Part shown: one piece after another, positions 27,270 to 35,630 of the stretch
Layout: each line of letters opens with the position of its first letter
Numbering within the stretch: position 1 is the stretch's first letter
Assembly: GCA_016716675.1 (NCBI GenBank)
Contig: JADJVG010000004.1
Coordinates: 124,001-188,000, forward strand
DNA: 64,000 nucleotides
Direction of reading: 5' to 3'
DNA from: Hyphomicrobium sp.
Lineage (GTDB): Bacteria; Pseudomonadota; Alphaproteobacteria; Rhizobiales; Hyphomicrobiaceae
Notes under the pieces: generated by a model
What the model saw: the letters and a program-made list of their open reading frames with translations, nothing else
Told to the model about the DNA's origin: nothing
The model's database searches: none
Position numbers and translations under genes: made by a program

Positions 27270-27305
27270 AAAAGCCTATGGATCGTTGCCGATCCATAGG
27301 CTTTT
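27270..27305. terminator. Bidirectional terminator, 15-bp perfect stem
   Basis: AAAAGCCTATGGATC (27270-27284) pairs perfectly with GATCCATAGGCTTTT (27291-27305) around GTTGCC. The A and T tracts let it act on both strands. It separates the Fae-like gene from the end of the leftward fatty-acid operon. Confidence 0.9.
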
Positions 27306-27347
27306 ATCTTTATCAACTCGCAGGCGAGCCTTGTCGCGTCGGTTCTC

Positions 27348-28661
27348 TCAGGCGTTGCTGGCGTCGTATGCTCCGAGGACCAGACAGGCGTTCTGCCCAC
27401 CGAAACCGAACGAGTTCGACAGCACGTTGCGCACGCGGGCGGCGCGGGCAACACCCGGCACCACGTCCATGGTGATTTCCGGATCTTGCTCGTCGCAATT
27501 GATCGTTGGCGGAATAAGTCCGTTCTGGATGGTCAGCAATGAGATCACGGCCTCGATGGCGCCCGCGGCCGACAGCGTATGGCCGATCATAGATTTATTC
27601 GAACTGACTGGCGTTTGCTGCAAATGCTCGCCAAGCACCGCCGACAGCGACAAGAATTCCATCTTGTCGTTCTCCGGCGTGCTAGTGCCATGGGCGTTGA
27701 CGTGGTCGATGTCGGCCGGTGCTATGCATGCATCATCTATCGCCCGGCGCATGGCGCCGATAATCGCCGAGCCATCCGGCTTCGATCTGGTGCGGTGATA
27801 GTCGTCGGCCATCTCGCCACAGCCGCGAACGAGCCCGAGGATAGTTGCGCCACGCTGAACGGCGGCTTGCAGATCTTCCAGCACCAACGCGCCCGCGCCT
27901 TCCGCCATAACAAACCCCTCGCGCCCACGCGAGAATGGACGGGACGCCGTTTGCGGCGTTTCATTGCGGGTGGAAAGTGCCGACAGAAGCGAAAAGCGCA
28001 CCAGCGCTTCCAGTTGTACGGAGCTGTCCGTGCCGATGCACAGTGCGGCGCTCGCTTCCCCTCGGCGGATGGCTTCGACACCGAGTTGTATCGCCGTGGC
28101 GCCCGAAGCGCAGGCGGTGGATACGGAATACGGCAGACCCTTCGTACCAAAGTGGCCGGCCAGATAGTCGGCGACGCTGACGAACTGGTTTTCTTCCGCG
28201 ATGTCTTCGAAGTTGCCAGCTCGGGCAGCTGCTATCAGGCGGCGGTATCCATGGTCGGCGCTTCCCTGCGCGGCCTCATAAATGCGCCGACGTTGCGGCC
28301 ATTCAATTTCCGCTGGCGGTGTCGCGAGAAACAGAGGACCGGGAAAGTCACATTGCGATAGACCTGCCTCAGTGAGCGCTTCCGTAGCCGCAACCGCCGC
28401 CATGGATTTTGTGCGCCCAGCAGCAGTCGGCGACGACGACGGAACACTATCCACGGTTCCAGCAATGGCCGTTCGCAAGCCTTCGGTCGGAAACCGCGCG
28501 ATGTGGCGTATGCCGGAAACGCCGCTCGTCAGCTTGCTCCAGTTTTCGTCCTTGCCGCAGCCAAGCGACGTGACCATGCCCATGCCTGTGACGGCAACGA
28601 GTGGTCGGCCCTTTTTATCGAGATATTTGGCCAGATGTTGCGGTTGTTTCTTGCGTTCCAT
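27348..28661 (-). CDS. Beta-ketoacyl-ACP synthase (FabF1XL-like), second copy
   Basis: A 437-residue thiolase-fold condensing enzyme with a full catalytic triad: Cys in SVSTACASGATAIQLG, His in DHVNAHGTSTPENDKME and His in SSNKSMIGHTLSAAGAIEA. The Gly-rich FGFGGQNACLVLG closes the C-terminus. It is the last gene of the acpXL operon and closely resembles the ketosynthase at 30963-32267. Its start overlaps the stop of the chain-length-factor-like gene (TAATG), so the two are probably made as a pair. The role inferred is an elongation step in making the very long hydroxy acyl chain of lipid A. Confidence 0.85.
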   Translation of the reverse strand: MERKKQPQHLAKYLDKKGRPLVAVTGMGMVTSLGCGKDENWSKLTSGVSGIRHIARFPTEGLRTAIAGTVDSVPSSSPTAAGRTKSMAAVAATEALTEAGLSQCDFPGPLFLATPPAEIEWPQRRRIYEAAQGSADHGYRRLIAAARAGNFEDIAEENQFVSVADYLAGHFGTKGLPYSVSTACASGATAIQLGVEAIRRGEASAALCIGTDSSVQLEALVRFSLLSALSTRNETPQTASRPFSRGREGFVMAEGAGALVLEDLQAAVQRGATILGLVRGCGEMADDYHRTRSKPDGSAIIGAMRRAIDDACIAPADIDHVNAHGTSTPENDKMEFLSLSAVLGEHLQQTPVSSNKSMIGHTLSAAGAIEAVISLLTIQNGLIPPTINCDEQDPEITMDVVPGVARAARVRNVLSNSFGFGGQNACLVLGAYDASNA

Positions 28662-29866
28662 TATTCGACGCGCTCCAAAAGAGCCAAGCCTTCGCCTCGC
28701 CAATGCCCGGCACCGGTGACAAGCACGCGCGAGAGGCTGTCGCCCTCAAATTCGGTCTCCACCCAATTCTCGTCGGACGGCGCAAAGAACCGGCCGTTTG
28801 CCAGTGCCAGCGCGGCGAGGCCCACGCCGGCGGGGAAATGCGCTTCCACCGTATGCCCAATCTGGCTGCCATGCGCGTGAATGGCGACCTGATAGCCGCG
28901 CTCATCGAGGCCTTGCAGAAACTCCAGTTCTTCCGAGGCGATGGGCTCGACGCCACTGGCGCCGCTCATCACGGCCAGCGGACCCTCCGGCACGTCCAAC
29001 GTGTCGAACAGTGATCCAAGCGCGCGCGTGGCCTCGCCGGGTTTGCGCCGGCAGCAATCCGTCACTACGTCGCAAAGCCGGGCATATGGCTTGCGGCCGC
29101 GCGCTTCCGCGTGTTCGCGCGCCTCTAAAACCAGGAATGCGCCGGCGCTTCCGGGGATGAACCCGCCGCCCTTTTCCTTGCGCGACCAGACGCCCTTGTA
29201 AGGATGCGCCCAGAGATTCTTGCCAAGCTCGTAACCGAGCAGGAGATCCTCGCGGTTCGCATTCAGCGCCCCGCCAACGAGAAAAATATCGCCCTGCCCT
29301 GACGTGATCCGCCGATGCGCATTTTCGATGGCCGCCAGCCCCGCCATCTCCTCGCCCATGAACGTGCGCGATGATGCAGTGACGTTATGCACGATCGATA
29401 TGTTGCCCGCGAGCAGGTTCGAGAGCTGTGCCAGGAACAACGTCGGCCGCAGTGCTGTCGGAAGGATTTCCTTGGCCAGCAATTCCGTCTCGGTGGTGGA
29501 ACTCATGGTGTCGAGGATTCTTGAATCGACCGCCGTGTCACGTCCACCGCTTCCAGCCGCCACAATAAGGTTCGTCTTCGACAAGAGTACGGGATCGTGT
29601 GCCAGCCCACTGTCGGCGAGCGCCAAGCCCGATGCATAAACGCCGACGCGCTGCCAAAGCTCCATCTGCCGCTGATCGGATTTCTTCGGGATTTGTTTGC
29701 CGAAATCGACATCCCCGAGCGGATAGATCGGATACGGCGCATAGGTCATTTCGTCGATGTGCAGCGTACCGGCGTTTGCCTGCAGCGCGCTGACGTGCGC
29801 TTCCCCCCCCTCACCGAGTGACGTCAGCAAACCAACGCCCGTAATCCAAACATCTCTCGCGTTCAT
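28661..29866 (-). CDS. Ketosynthase-like protein without active Cys (FabF2XL/CLF-like), second copy
   Basis: A 401-residue ketosynthase fold that starts NARDVWITGVGLLTSLGEGG. Where active enzymes have Cys-Ala-Ser/Thr-Gly, it reads IVHNVTASSRTFMGEE, so the nucleophile is absent. Later segments AIHAHGSQIGHTVEAHFPAG replace the usual NAHGT.N motif. This matches FabF2XL of the rhizobial acpXL locus and the chain-length factors of type II PKS, which pair with an active ketosynthase. It is coupled to the ketosynthase at 27348-28661. The start at 29866 follows an AGGGA ribosome site. Confidence 0.8.
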   Translation of the reverse strand: MNARDVWITGVGLLTSLGEGGEAHVSALQANAGTLHIDEMTYAPYPIYPLGDVDFGKQIPKKSDQRQMELWQRVGVYASGLALADSGLAHDPVLLSKTNLIVAAGSGGRDTAVDSRILDTMSSTTETELLAKEILPTALRPTLFLAQLSNLLAGNISIVHNVTASSRTFMGEEMAGLAAIENAHRRITSGQGDIFLVGGALNANREDLLLGYELGKNLWAHPYKGVWSRKEKGGGFIPGSAGAFLVLEAREHAEARGRKPYARLCDVVTDCCRRKPGEATRALGSLFDTLDVPEGPLAVMSGASGVEPIASEELEFLQGLDERGYQVAIHAHGSQIGHTVEAHFPAGVGLAALALANGRFFAPSDENWVETEFEGDSLSRVLVTGAGHWRGEGLALLERVE

Positions 29867-29883
29867 AGGGATTTCCGATTCCA

Positions 29884-30966
29884 CTAAAGCTCAACGACGA
29901 TCTTGCCGAACACGTCTCGGCCTTCGAGACGCCGCAGACCTTCGTCGAGCTGATCCAATGTGATGCGCGTGTCGATGACCGGGTGTGCCTGTCCAGCGGC
30001 GATCTTGGTCATCGCATCCGCCATATTTTTCCGCGTGCAGCCAAAGCTACCGAAAAGCTTGAGTTGCTGCTGATAGAGAAGATTGAGATTCATGTCGGCC
30101 TTGATGCCTGTCGTCGAGCCGCACGTCACAAGGCGGCCACCGCGCGCCATCGAGAGGATGCTTCCGGCCCACGTCTTCGGGCCGACGTGTTCGAACACGA
30201 CATCGACACCACGGCGCCCGGTTAACTTGCGCACGCGGCCTTCAAAGCGTTCGGTGTTGTAGTTGATGACGTGATCGGCGCCGAGCGCCGTGGCCTTCGC
30301 GACTTTCTCATCGCTGCCGACGGTGGTGATTACGGTCGCGCCGACAGCCTTCGCCAATTGAATTGCCGCGCTGCCGATGCCGCTGCCGCCAGCATGGACG
30401 AGGATGGTCTCTCCGGCTTTGAGCTTGGCGTTGTCGAATAGCATGTGCTCAACCGTGCCAAACGTGATCGGCGCCATGGCAGCGGCGATTGGTTGCAAGC
30501 CCGCTGGGGCCTTTACCGCGAGGCGGGCGGGAACGTTGACGTATTCACACAGGAATCCGTCGATATGAAATCCGTACATGCCGCTGAGCACGTCGCAGAA
30601 GTTGTCGCGACCGTCGCGGCACGCCGGGCATGTGCCACAGGTGAGCGCGCCGTACATCGCAACCACATCGCCTGCGGTGAGACCGGTCACGTCGCTGCCT
30701 GTCTTGACGATGACGCCTGACGCTTCCGCGCCCGCTGTGATTGGAAGCTGACGGTTGGCAAAGGCCATGCCGCGCCAACCCCACACGTCAATATGATTGA
30801 GGGCAACGCACGCAACCCGGACCTGAACCTCATCGGCGGCAGGGTCTGCGGGCCGCGCCACATCCTCAAGTTTTAAGCCACGTTCTCTGGTGACCTGAAC
30901 GGCGCGCATTTTTGCGCCTGTTGCCGGGTTCGCCGTGACTTTGGCAATGCGCTGTGCGGGCTTCAT
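29884..30966 (-). CDS. Zinc-type alcohol dehydrogenase/enoyl reductase of the acpXL locus
   Basis: A 360-residue medium-chain dehydrogenase/reductase. The N-half holds the GroES-like domain with the structural Cys cluster GTCPACRDGRDNFC; the nucleotide motif ILVHAGGSGIGSAAIQLAK lies near residue 185. The C-terminus is RRLEGRDVFGKIVVEL. In rhizobial acpXL loci an equivalent gene (adh2XL) sits directly after fabF1XL, and a reductase step in chain elongation is assumed. Its ATG overlaps the stop of the upstream ketosynthase (ATGA). The 17-base gap to the next gene keeps the operon continuous. Confidence 0.85.
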   Translation of the reverse strand: MKPAQRIAKVTANPATGAKMRAVQVTRERGLKLEDVARPADPAADEVQVRVACVALNHIDVWGWRGMAFANRQLPITAGAEASGVIVKTGSDVTGLTAGDVVAMYGALTCGTCPACRDGRDNFCDVLSGMYGFHIDGFLCEYVNVPARLAVKAPAGLQPIAAAMAPITFGTVEHMLFDNAKLKAGETILVHAGGSGIGSAAIQLAKAVGATVITTVGSDEKVAKATALGADHVINYNTERFEGRVRKLTGRRGVDVVFEHVGPKTWAGSILSMARGGRLVTCGSTTGIKADMNLNLLYQQQLKLFGSFGCTRKNMADAMTKIAAGQAHPVIDTRITLDQLDEGLRRLEGRDVFGKIVVEL

Positions 30967-32267
30967 GAGACAGCCTCTTTCAACGAGGAAAATACAAGGC
31001 AGGCGTTCTGCCCACCAAAGCCGAAGGAATTGGAGAGCACTGAGTTCACCTCTGCTGCACGCGACGTGTTGGGCACCACATCAAGCGGCAGTTCTGGATC
31101 GGGATCGTCGTAGTTGACGGTCGGCGGCAAAATGCCATTCGCGAGCGTCAGCAGCGAGAACACCGCTTCCACGGCACCTGCCGCAATCAACGTATGGCCG
31201 ACCATCGACTTGTTGGAACTGACCGGCGTTCTATCGAGCGTGTTGCCGAGTACGGCGCGGAGCGAGAAATACTCCATCTTGTCATTCTCGGGCGTGCTCG
31301 TGCCGTGCGCGTTGACGTAATCGACTGTCTCCAAACCGGCGTCCACCATGGCGCCGCGTATCGCGCCAATGATTGCGGAGCCATCGGGCTTCGAGCGCGT
31401 TCTGTGGTAATCGTCTGCCTTCTCGCCGCAGCCGAGCACGATGCCGAGAACCGCTGCACCCCGTGCCTCAGCAGACGCCAGAGATTCGACAACTACCGCG
31501 CCGGCCCCTTCCGCGATCACGAAGCCGTCACGATTGCGCGAGAACGGCTTTGAAGCTTTTTCAGGAGTATCGTTTTTCGTGGAGAGCGCGGAAAGCAGCG
31601 AGAAGCGCACCAAACCCTCGGGGTGCACGGTGGCGTCTGTCGCCCCGCACAACGCCATCTGCGTTTCGCCGCGCCGTATCGCTTCAACGCCCATCTGAAT
31701 GGCGGTCGCGCCGGACGCGCATGCCGTGCAGAGAGAAATCGGTTCGCCCTTGGTGCCGAAACGGTCCTGGAGGCGGCTGGCGATGCTGGCAAACTCTAGG
31801 TGCCGCGCCATGCCTTCGAATTTTCCCGTCCGCGCGGCGGCGAGCATCCGCGCATACGCAGTTCCGCCTTCGACCGGAGAACCGTTGCGATAGAGTTCCG
31901 ACAGCAAGGGCCATTCGAATTCCGATGGCGGCGTGGCGATGAACAGCGGCCCATCAAAGCCTTCACCTGTATCGAGGCCGGCCTGCACAAGCGCTTCGGC
32001 TATCGCATCCTCGGCAATCTCTGACGCCAACTCGTACGCCGAATACGGTTGCGATGCGGCGCTCTCGACAGTGCCTGCGATCGTCGTTCGCAGGCCATCG
32101 GTCGGAAAGCGCGTAATGTGGCGAATGCCTGAGCTGCCGCTGGTCAGCCCCTGCCAGTTCACAGCTTTGCCTCGGCCGAGCGACGTCACAACACCCATGC
32201 CGGTGACCGCGACCAGCGGACGTCCCTTCTTGTCGAGGTACTGCAAACCCATGCCGCGCTCCGTCAT
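30963..32267 (-). CDS. Beta-ketoacyl-ACP synthase FabF1XL
   Basis: A 434-residue active ketosynthase. The Cys lies in PISLCTACASGATAIQMG; the two His are in DYVNAHGTSTPENDKME and SSNKSMVGHTLIAAGAVEA; the end is FGFGGQNACLVFSS. In Rhizobium, FabF1XL together with FabF2XL, FabZXL and AcpXL makes 27-hydroxyoctacosanoate for lipid A. The gene overlaps the FabF2XL-like gene by 4 bases and the dehydrogenase by 4 bases, at the position expected for fabF1XL. The N-terminus is 14 residues shorter than in its downstream paralogue. Confidence 0.88.
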   Translation of the reverse strand: MTERGMGLQYLDKKGRPLVAVTGMGVVTSLGRGKAVNWQGLTSGSSGIRHITRFPTDGLRTTIAGTVESAASQPYSAYELASEIAEDAIAEALVQAGLDTGEGFDGPLFIATPPSEFEWPLLSELYRNGSPVEGGTAYARMLAAARTGKFEGMARHLEFASIASRLQDRFGTKGEPISLCTACASGATAIQMGVEAIRRGETQMALCGATDATVHPEGLVRFSLLSALSTKNDTPEKASKPFSRNRDGFVIAEGAGAVVVESLASAEARGAAVLGIVLGCGEKADDYHRTRSKPDGSAIIGAIRGAMVDAGLETVDYVNAHGTSTPENDKMEYFSLRAVLGNTLDRTPVSSNKSMVGHTLIAAGAVEAVFSLLTLANGILPPTVNYDDPDPELPLDVVPNTSRAAEVNSVLSNSFGFGGQNACLVFSSLKEAVS

Positions 32268-33463
32268 TGCACACGCTCAAGGAGTGCAAAGCCTTCACCG
32301 CGCCAATGTCCAAGACCCGTGACCAGCACGCGCGACAGCTCTTCATCAAACGGCGTCTCGACCCCGTTCTCGTCAGAGGGTGGCGGGAAGCAGCCTTCCG
32401 CCAGAGCCAATGCCGCCAAGCAAACGCCAGCGGGGAAATGCGCTTCGACGCCGTGGCCGAGGCGGGTGCCGTGCGCACGAATTGCAACCTGGTGACCGCT
32501 GGCCTCAAGACTTTGGAGAAACGCCAATTCATCCGATGTGACCGGCTCTACGCCACTGGCCCCGCTCATGACCGCAAGTGGACCCACAGGCACATCCAAC
32601 GCGGTGAATAGCTTTTGTAGTGTGCTGGCGAGCGTGCCCCACTCGCGTCGGCTACGATCCGAGACGACGTTGCGAATAGCGGCATACGGCTTATGGCCGC
32701 GCGCTTGCGCATGCTCGCGGGCTTCGATGACCAGGAATGCGCCGACGCTGCCGGGCACAAAGCCGCCGCCAAGCGCCTTGCGTGACCATACGGGACTGTA
32801 GGGATGCGACCACAGTGTGCGTCCGAGTTCGTAGCCGAGGAGCAGATCCTCGCGGTCCGCGTTCAAGGCTCCGCCAACGAGGCACACGTCGCTCTGACCG
32901 GCCGCAATTCGGCGATAGGCATTCTCTACGGCAGAGACGCCCGCACTCTCTTCGCCTTTGAAGGTTCTCGATGAGCCGGTGGCGTGATGAACGATCGAAA
33001 TGTTCCCGGCGAGCAGATTGGACAGTTCCCCGAGATATAGTGTCGGTCGCAATCCCGTCAGCAGCGCCTCGTTCAAACGGCCAGATGCTGCCCCATCACA
33101 AAGGCCGCCCTCAAGCACCTTCGCGTCGAAGCTGCAATCGCGCTCGCCGTTTCCAGCAGCCACCACGAGGTCCGTCGAATTGAGAATTTCCGCTTGTCCA
33201 GCAAGACCGGCGTCGGCAAGAGCTAACCCGGCAGCATAGACGCCTGTCCGTTGCCACAGACCCATCTGCCGCTGCTCAGACGCCTTGGCGATCTGCGTGC
33301 TGAAATCGACATCGCAAAGTCGATGGATCGGGTACGGTGACAATTTTCCGTGATCGCGACGGGACGGCGCTTCACCGATGTCTGGCGAATGCGCGGCTAC
33401 ACCCTCACCAGCGCAGCTCAGAATGCCGATTCCGGTGATCCAGACATCGCGCTTGCTGCTCAT
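32264..33463 (-). CDS. Ketosynthase-like protein without active Cys (FabF2XL/CLF-like)
   Basis: A 399-residue ketosynthase fold starting SSKRDVWITGIGILSCAGEG. The nucleophile position reads IVHHATGSSRTFKGEE, without Cys. AIRAHGTRLGHGVEAHFPAG replaces the normal catalytic His segments. It is the paralogue of the gene at 28661-29866 and precedes the active ketosynthase with a 4-base overlap, so a KS/CLF heterodimer is likely. An in-frame extension to 33829 would run through fabZ on the same strand and is rejected. The start at 33463 lies 50 bases past the fabZ stop. Confidence 0.8.
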   Translation of the reverse strand: MSSKRDVWITGIGILSCAGEGVAAHSPDIGEAPSRRDHGKLSPYPIHRLCDVDFSTQIAKASEQRQMGLWQRTGVYAAGLALADAGLAGQAEILNSTDLVVAAGNGERDCSFDAKVLEGGLCDGAASGRLNEALLTGLRPTLYLGELSNLLAGNISIVHHATGSSRTFKGEESAGVSAVENAYRRIAAGQSDVCLVGGALNADREDLLLGYELGRTLWSHPYSPVWSRKALGGGFVPGSVGAFLVIEAREHAQARGHKPYAAIRNVVSDRSRREWGTLASTLQKLFTALDVPVGPLAVMSGASGVEPVTSDELAFLQSLEASGHQVAIRAHGTRLGHGVEAHFPAGVCLAALALAEGCFPPPSDENGVETPFDEELSRVLVTGLGHWRGEGFALLERVQ

Positions 33464-33512
33464 CCCGCTGATCTCGATTGCTCGATGAGACGCAGCCGCT
33501 GACCCTGCGCGG

Positions 33513-33932
33513 TTACATAGTCGCGCAACGCTTTGTGGCAAACGGCAGCTGGCGGAATTTCTGTTCTGCATCACTAACCAAGACACCATCCTTTCGAATG
33601 GACGTCCGCGTGACGGCATATCCGGAACCGAGATGAATGCAGGTCGCTTCAATCTGCAGCGTCTGCTTTGGCTCCACGAACGACCGGAAATTGGCCGCTT
33701 TGCAGCCGGCGAAGTATGGCATACGCGCAAACTCGTCCATCGCCAGAAGCAGATAGCCTGACGCCTGCGCCATTGTTTCCAATAGCAGAACACCCGGCAT
33801 GATCGGTTGACCGGGGAAATGTCCTTCAAACACTGGACTGGTGGCTGGAACTGTAGACGTGGCCCTCAGATGCATAGCTTCGCGATCGAGATGATCGATC
33901 GAATCCAGCATTTGGAAGTACTCTAAACGCAT
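33513..33932 (-). CDS. 3-hydroxyacyl-ACP dehydratase FabZXL
   Basis: A 139-residue hotdog dehydratase. The catalytic His lies in VFEGHFPGQPIMPGVLLLET and the Glu follows in the same helix (LETMAQASGYLL). It dehydrates 3-hydroxyacyl-ACP during chain elongation. The position directly after acpXL, with 11 bases between, matches the rhizobial order acpXL-fabZXL-fabF2XL-fabF1XL, so the very-long-chain role is favoured over general fatty acid synthesis. Confidence 0.9.
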   Translation of the reverse strand: MRLEYFQMLDSIDHLDREAMHLRATSTVPATSPVFEGHFPGQPIMPGVLLLETMAQASGYLLLAMDEFARMPYFAGCKAANFRSFVEPKQTLQIEATCIHLGSGYAVTRTSIRKDGVLVSDAEQKFRQLPFATKRCATM

Positions 33933-33943
33933 ATGCTGGCCTC

Positions 33944-34228
33944 TCAGGCGGCAGCTGCGTGCGCAACCAGCTCGTCAATATTCCGGCAAAGGTTTCCAAC
34001 GAGGAAGAATTCCTCGGATTTGACCTGGCCTTCATTCACAGTCTGCATCCAATCGTCGATTGGCAGCTTGATATTGAATTTTTGATCAATCTCAAAAGCA
34101 ATATCCAGAAATGCAAGGCTATCGACGCCCAGATCTTTCATAACATGGCTTTCCGGCTTGATTTCCGCGACCGGAACGTCAGCCATTGACGATATGATCG
34201 CCGCGACTGTGTCAAAGGTCTGCTGCAT
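33944..34228 (-). CDS. acpXL: Very-long-chain acyl carrier protein AcpXL
   Basis: A 94-residue acyl carrier protein. The phosphopantetheine Ser is in DLGVDSLAFLDIAFEID. The long second half, with IKLPIDDWMQTVNEGQ and EEFFLVGNLCRNIDELVA, is the AcpXL hallmark that separates it from AcpP. AcpXL carries the C28 hydroxy chain that is put on lipid A. The start at 34228 has GGGAG nine bases upstream; the upstream in-frame ATG at 34261 would add a basic tail and is less likely. It heads the seven-gene leftward operon. Confidence 0.92.
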   Translation of the reverse strand: MQQTFDTVAAIISSMADVPVAEIKPESHVMKDLGVDSLAFLDIAFEIDQKFNIKLPIDDWMQTVNEGQVKSEEFFLVGNLCRNIDELVAHAAAA

Positions 34229-34398
34229 GCTGCGTCTCCCTCTTTTAGGGCCTCTAGGCACGTGTTGAATGCCTGATCGATTAACAGCGGCGGGGACTGG
34301 CGCTCTTAACTGAAGTCAAATAGCACCGGCGGCATTCCGGCTATTCAGCGGTATCGGTAAACAGATACGCCTGAAGGAGACCTAAGGTTAGCGCCACC
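34229..34398. promoter_or_regulatory. Divergent promoter region between acpXL and the MaoC-FabG gene
   Basis: These 170 bases hold the promoters for both diverging units. AGGAG lies about 20 bases before the right-hand ATG (34374-34380). A near-palindrome TTAACTGAAGTCAA sits at 34305-34318; its significance is not established. Confidence 0.5.
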
Positions 34399-35622
34399 AT
34401 GGAATTCAGCAATTCGCCTGATCGCCTGAATGAGCTTCACGTCGGGCAGCGGGCAGCAGTTTGCCGCACCCTAACGACAGAAGACGTTGCCACGTTTGCG
34501 CAACTGTCAGGTGATTACAACGCGCTTCATGTCGATCCCGAGTTCGCGGCGCGGACTGAGTTCGCACATCCCGTTGCGCATGGATTCCTGCACGCGAGCA
34601 TGCTCTCCAATCTCATTGGCATGAAGCTTCCGGGGCGCGGCGCACTCTATCTTTCACAGGCGATAGAATTCAGCGCGCCAGTGTTTGTCGGCGATACGCT
34701 TGAAGCGACCGCGACAATTGAGAAGATCGATATCGATACGCGTGTCGTCGAACTGGCGATGAAGATTGTCAATCAAAACGCCAAAACGGTTTTGCGAGGT
34801 CTGGCGCGCGCCAAGGTGCTGCGATTGGCTCCCGAACCTGCTTCCCCGGAGTCGGCACCACAGCGGACCTTCGACCATATCCTCTCCGGCAAACGCGCCC
34901 TTGTGACCGGCGCCTCGCGGGGAATTGGCAGAGCCACGGCGCGGCTGCTCGCAGCGCACGGAGCGCATGTCTGCATCAACTACCACAATAGCGCCGCCGC
35001 CGCGGCGTCGCTGCACGGCGAGATCGTGTCGCTGGGCGGGCGGTGCATTGTCGTCAAAGCTGATGTCACCACACCCACAGGAGCAAAAGATCTTGTGGAA
35101 GCGGCTGCAGGTTCAGACGGTCTGGATATCCTCGTCAATAATGCTGGCCCCAAAATAGAGTCGGCGCCGTTCTACCGCATCAGCTGGGATCAGATGGCTT
35201 CGGCTTACAGTTCAATCGCTGGCAGTGCGTTCCACGTCACGCAGGCAGCGCTGCCGCATCTCAAGATTCGACAGGGACGCATCATCAATGTGATCTCGAC
35301 TGCTGCTCTAGGTCGCACAGCGTTTCACTGGATGCCGTACGTTGCAGCGAAAGCCGCCTTGCATGTGATGAGCAAGAACCTGGCGCAGGAGTTGGGTCCA
35401 TCCGGCATTACGGTCAACACCATCTCGCCGTCGCTCGTGCCGACGGATCTTGTTTCGGAGACGCCCGATCGCGTGCGCGATGCGTTTGTGAGCAGAACGC
35501 CGCTGCGGCGCCTTGCAACCGTCGATGACGTGGCGGGCGCCATCCTGTTACTGGCTTCGCCTTACGCCAGCTTCATCACAGGGGAAAACCTGCTGGTGAC
35601 CGGCGGCGAGATTATGATCTAG
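34399..35622 (+). CDS. MaoC hydratase - FabG-type reductase fusion
   Basis: A 407-residue two-domain protein. Residues 1-145 are a MaoC-like hotdog domain: an Asp/His pair in FAQLSGDYNALHVDPEFA, then HPVAHGFLHASMLSN. Residues 160-407 are an SDR reductase: KRALVTGASRGIGRATARL, ILVNNAGP, Ser in VISTAALG, and Tyr/Lys in MPYVAAKAALHVMSKN. One polypeptide could therefore reduce a 3-ketoacyl group and dehydrate the 3-hydroxy product. It starts a rightward operon with the FkbH-like gene (8-base gap) and a second ACP. The acyl substrate is unknown. Confidence 0.85.
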   Translation: MEFSNSPDRLNELHVGQRAAVCRTLTTEDVATFAQLSGDYNALHVDPEFAARTEFAHPVAHGFLHASMLSNLIGMKLPGRGALYLSQAIEFSAPVFVGDTLEATATIEKIDIDTRVVELAMKIVNQNAKTVLRGLARAKVLRLAPEPASPESAPQRTFDHILSGKRALVTGASRGIGRATARLLAAHGAHVCINYHNSAAAAASLHGEIVSLGGRCIVVKADVTTPTGAKDLVEAAAGSDGLDILVNNAGPKIESAPFYRISWDQMASAYSSIAGSAFHVTQAALPHLKIRQGRIINVISTAALGRTAFHWMPYVAAKAALHVMSKNLAQELGPSGITVNTISPSLVPTDLVSETPDRVRDAFVSRTPLRRLATVDDVAGAILLLASPYASFITGENLLVTGGEIMI

Positions 35623-35630
35623 GTTGATCG

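Noticed and set aside
26501..27454. 317-codon minus-strand open frame
   Set aside because: It runs through the Fae-like gene and the strong terminator at 27270 and has no motif.
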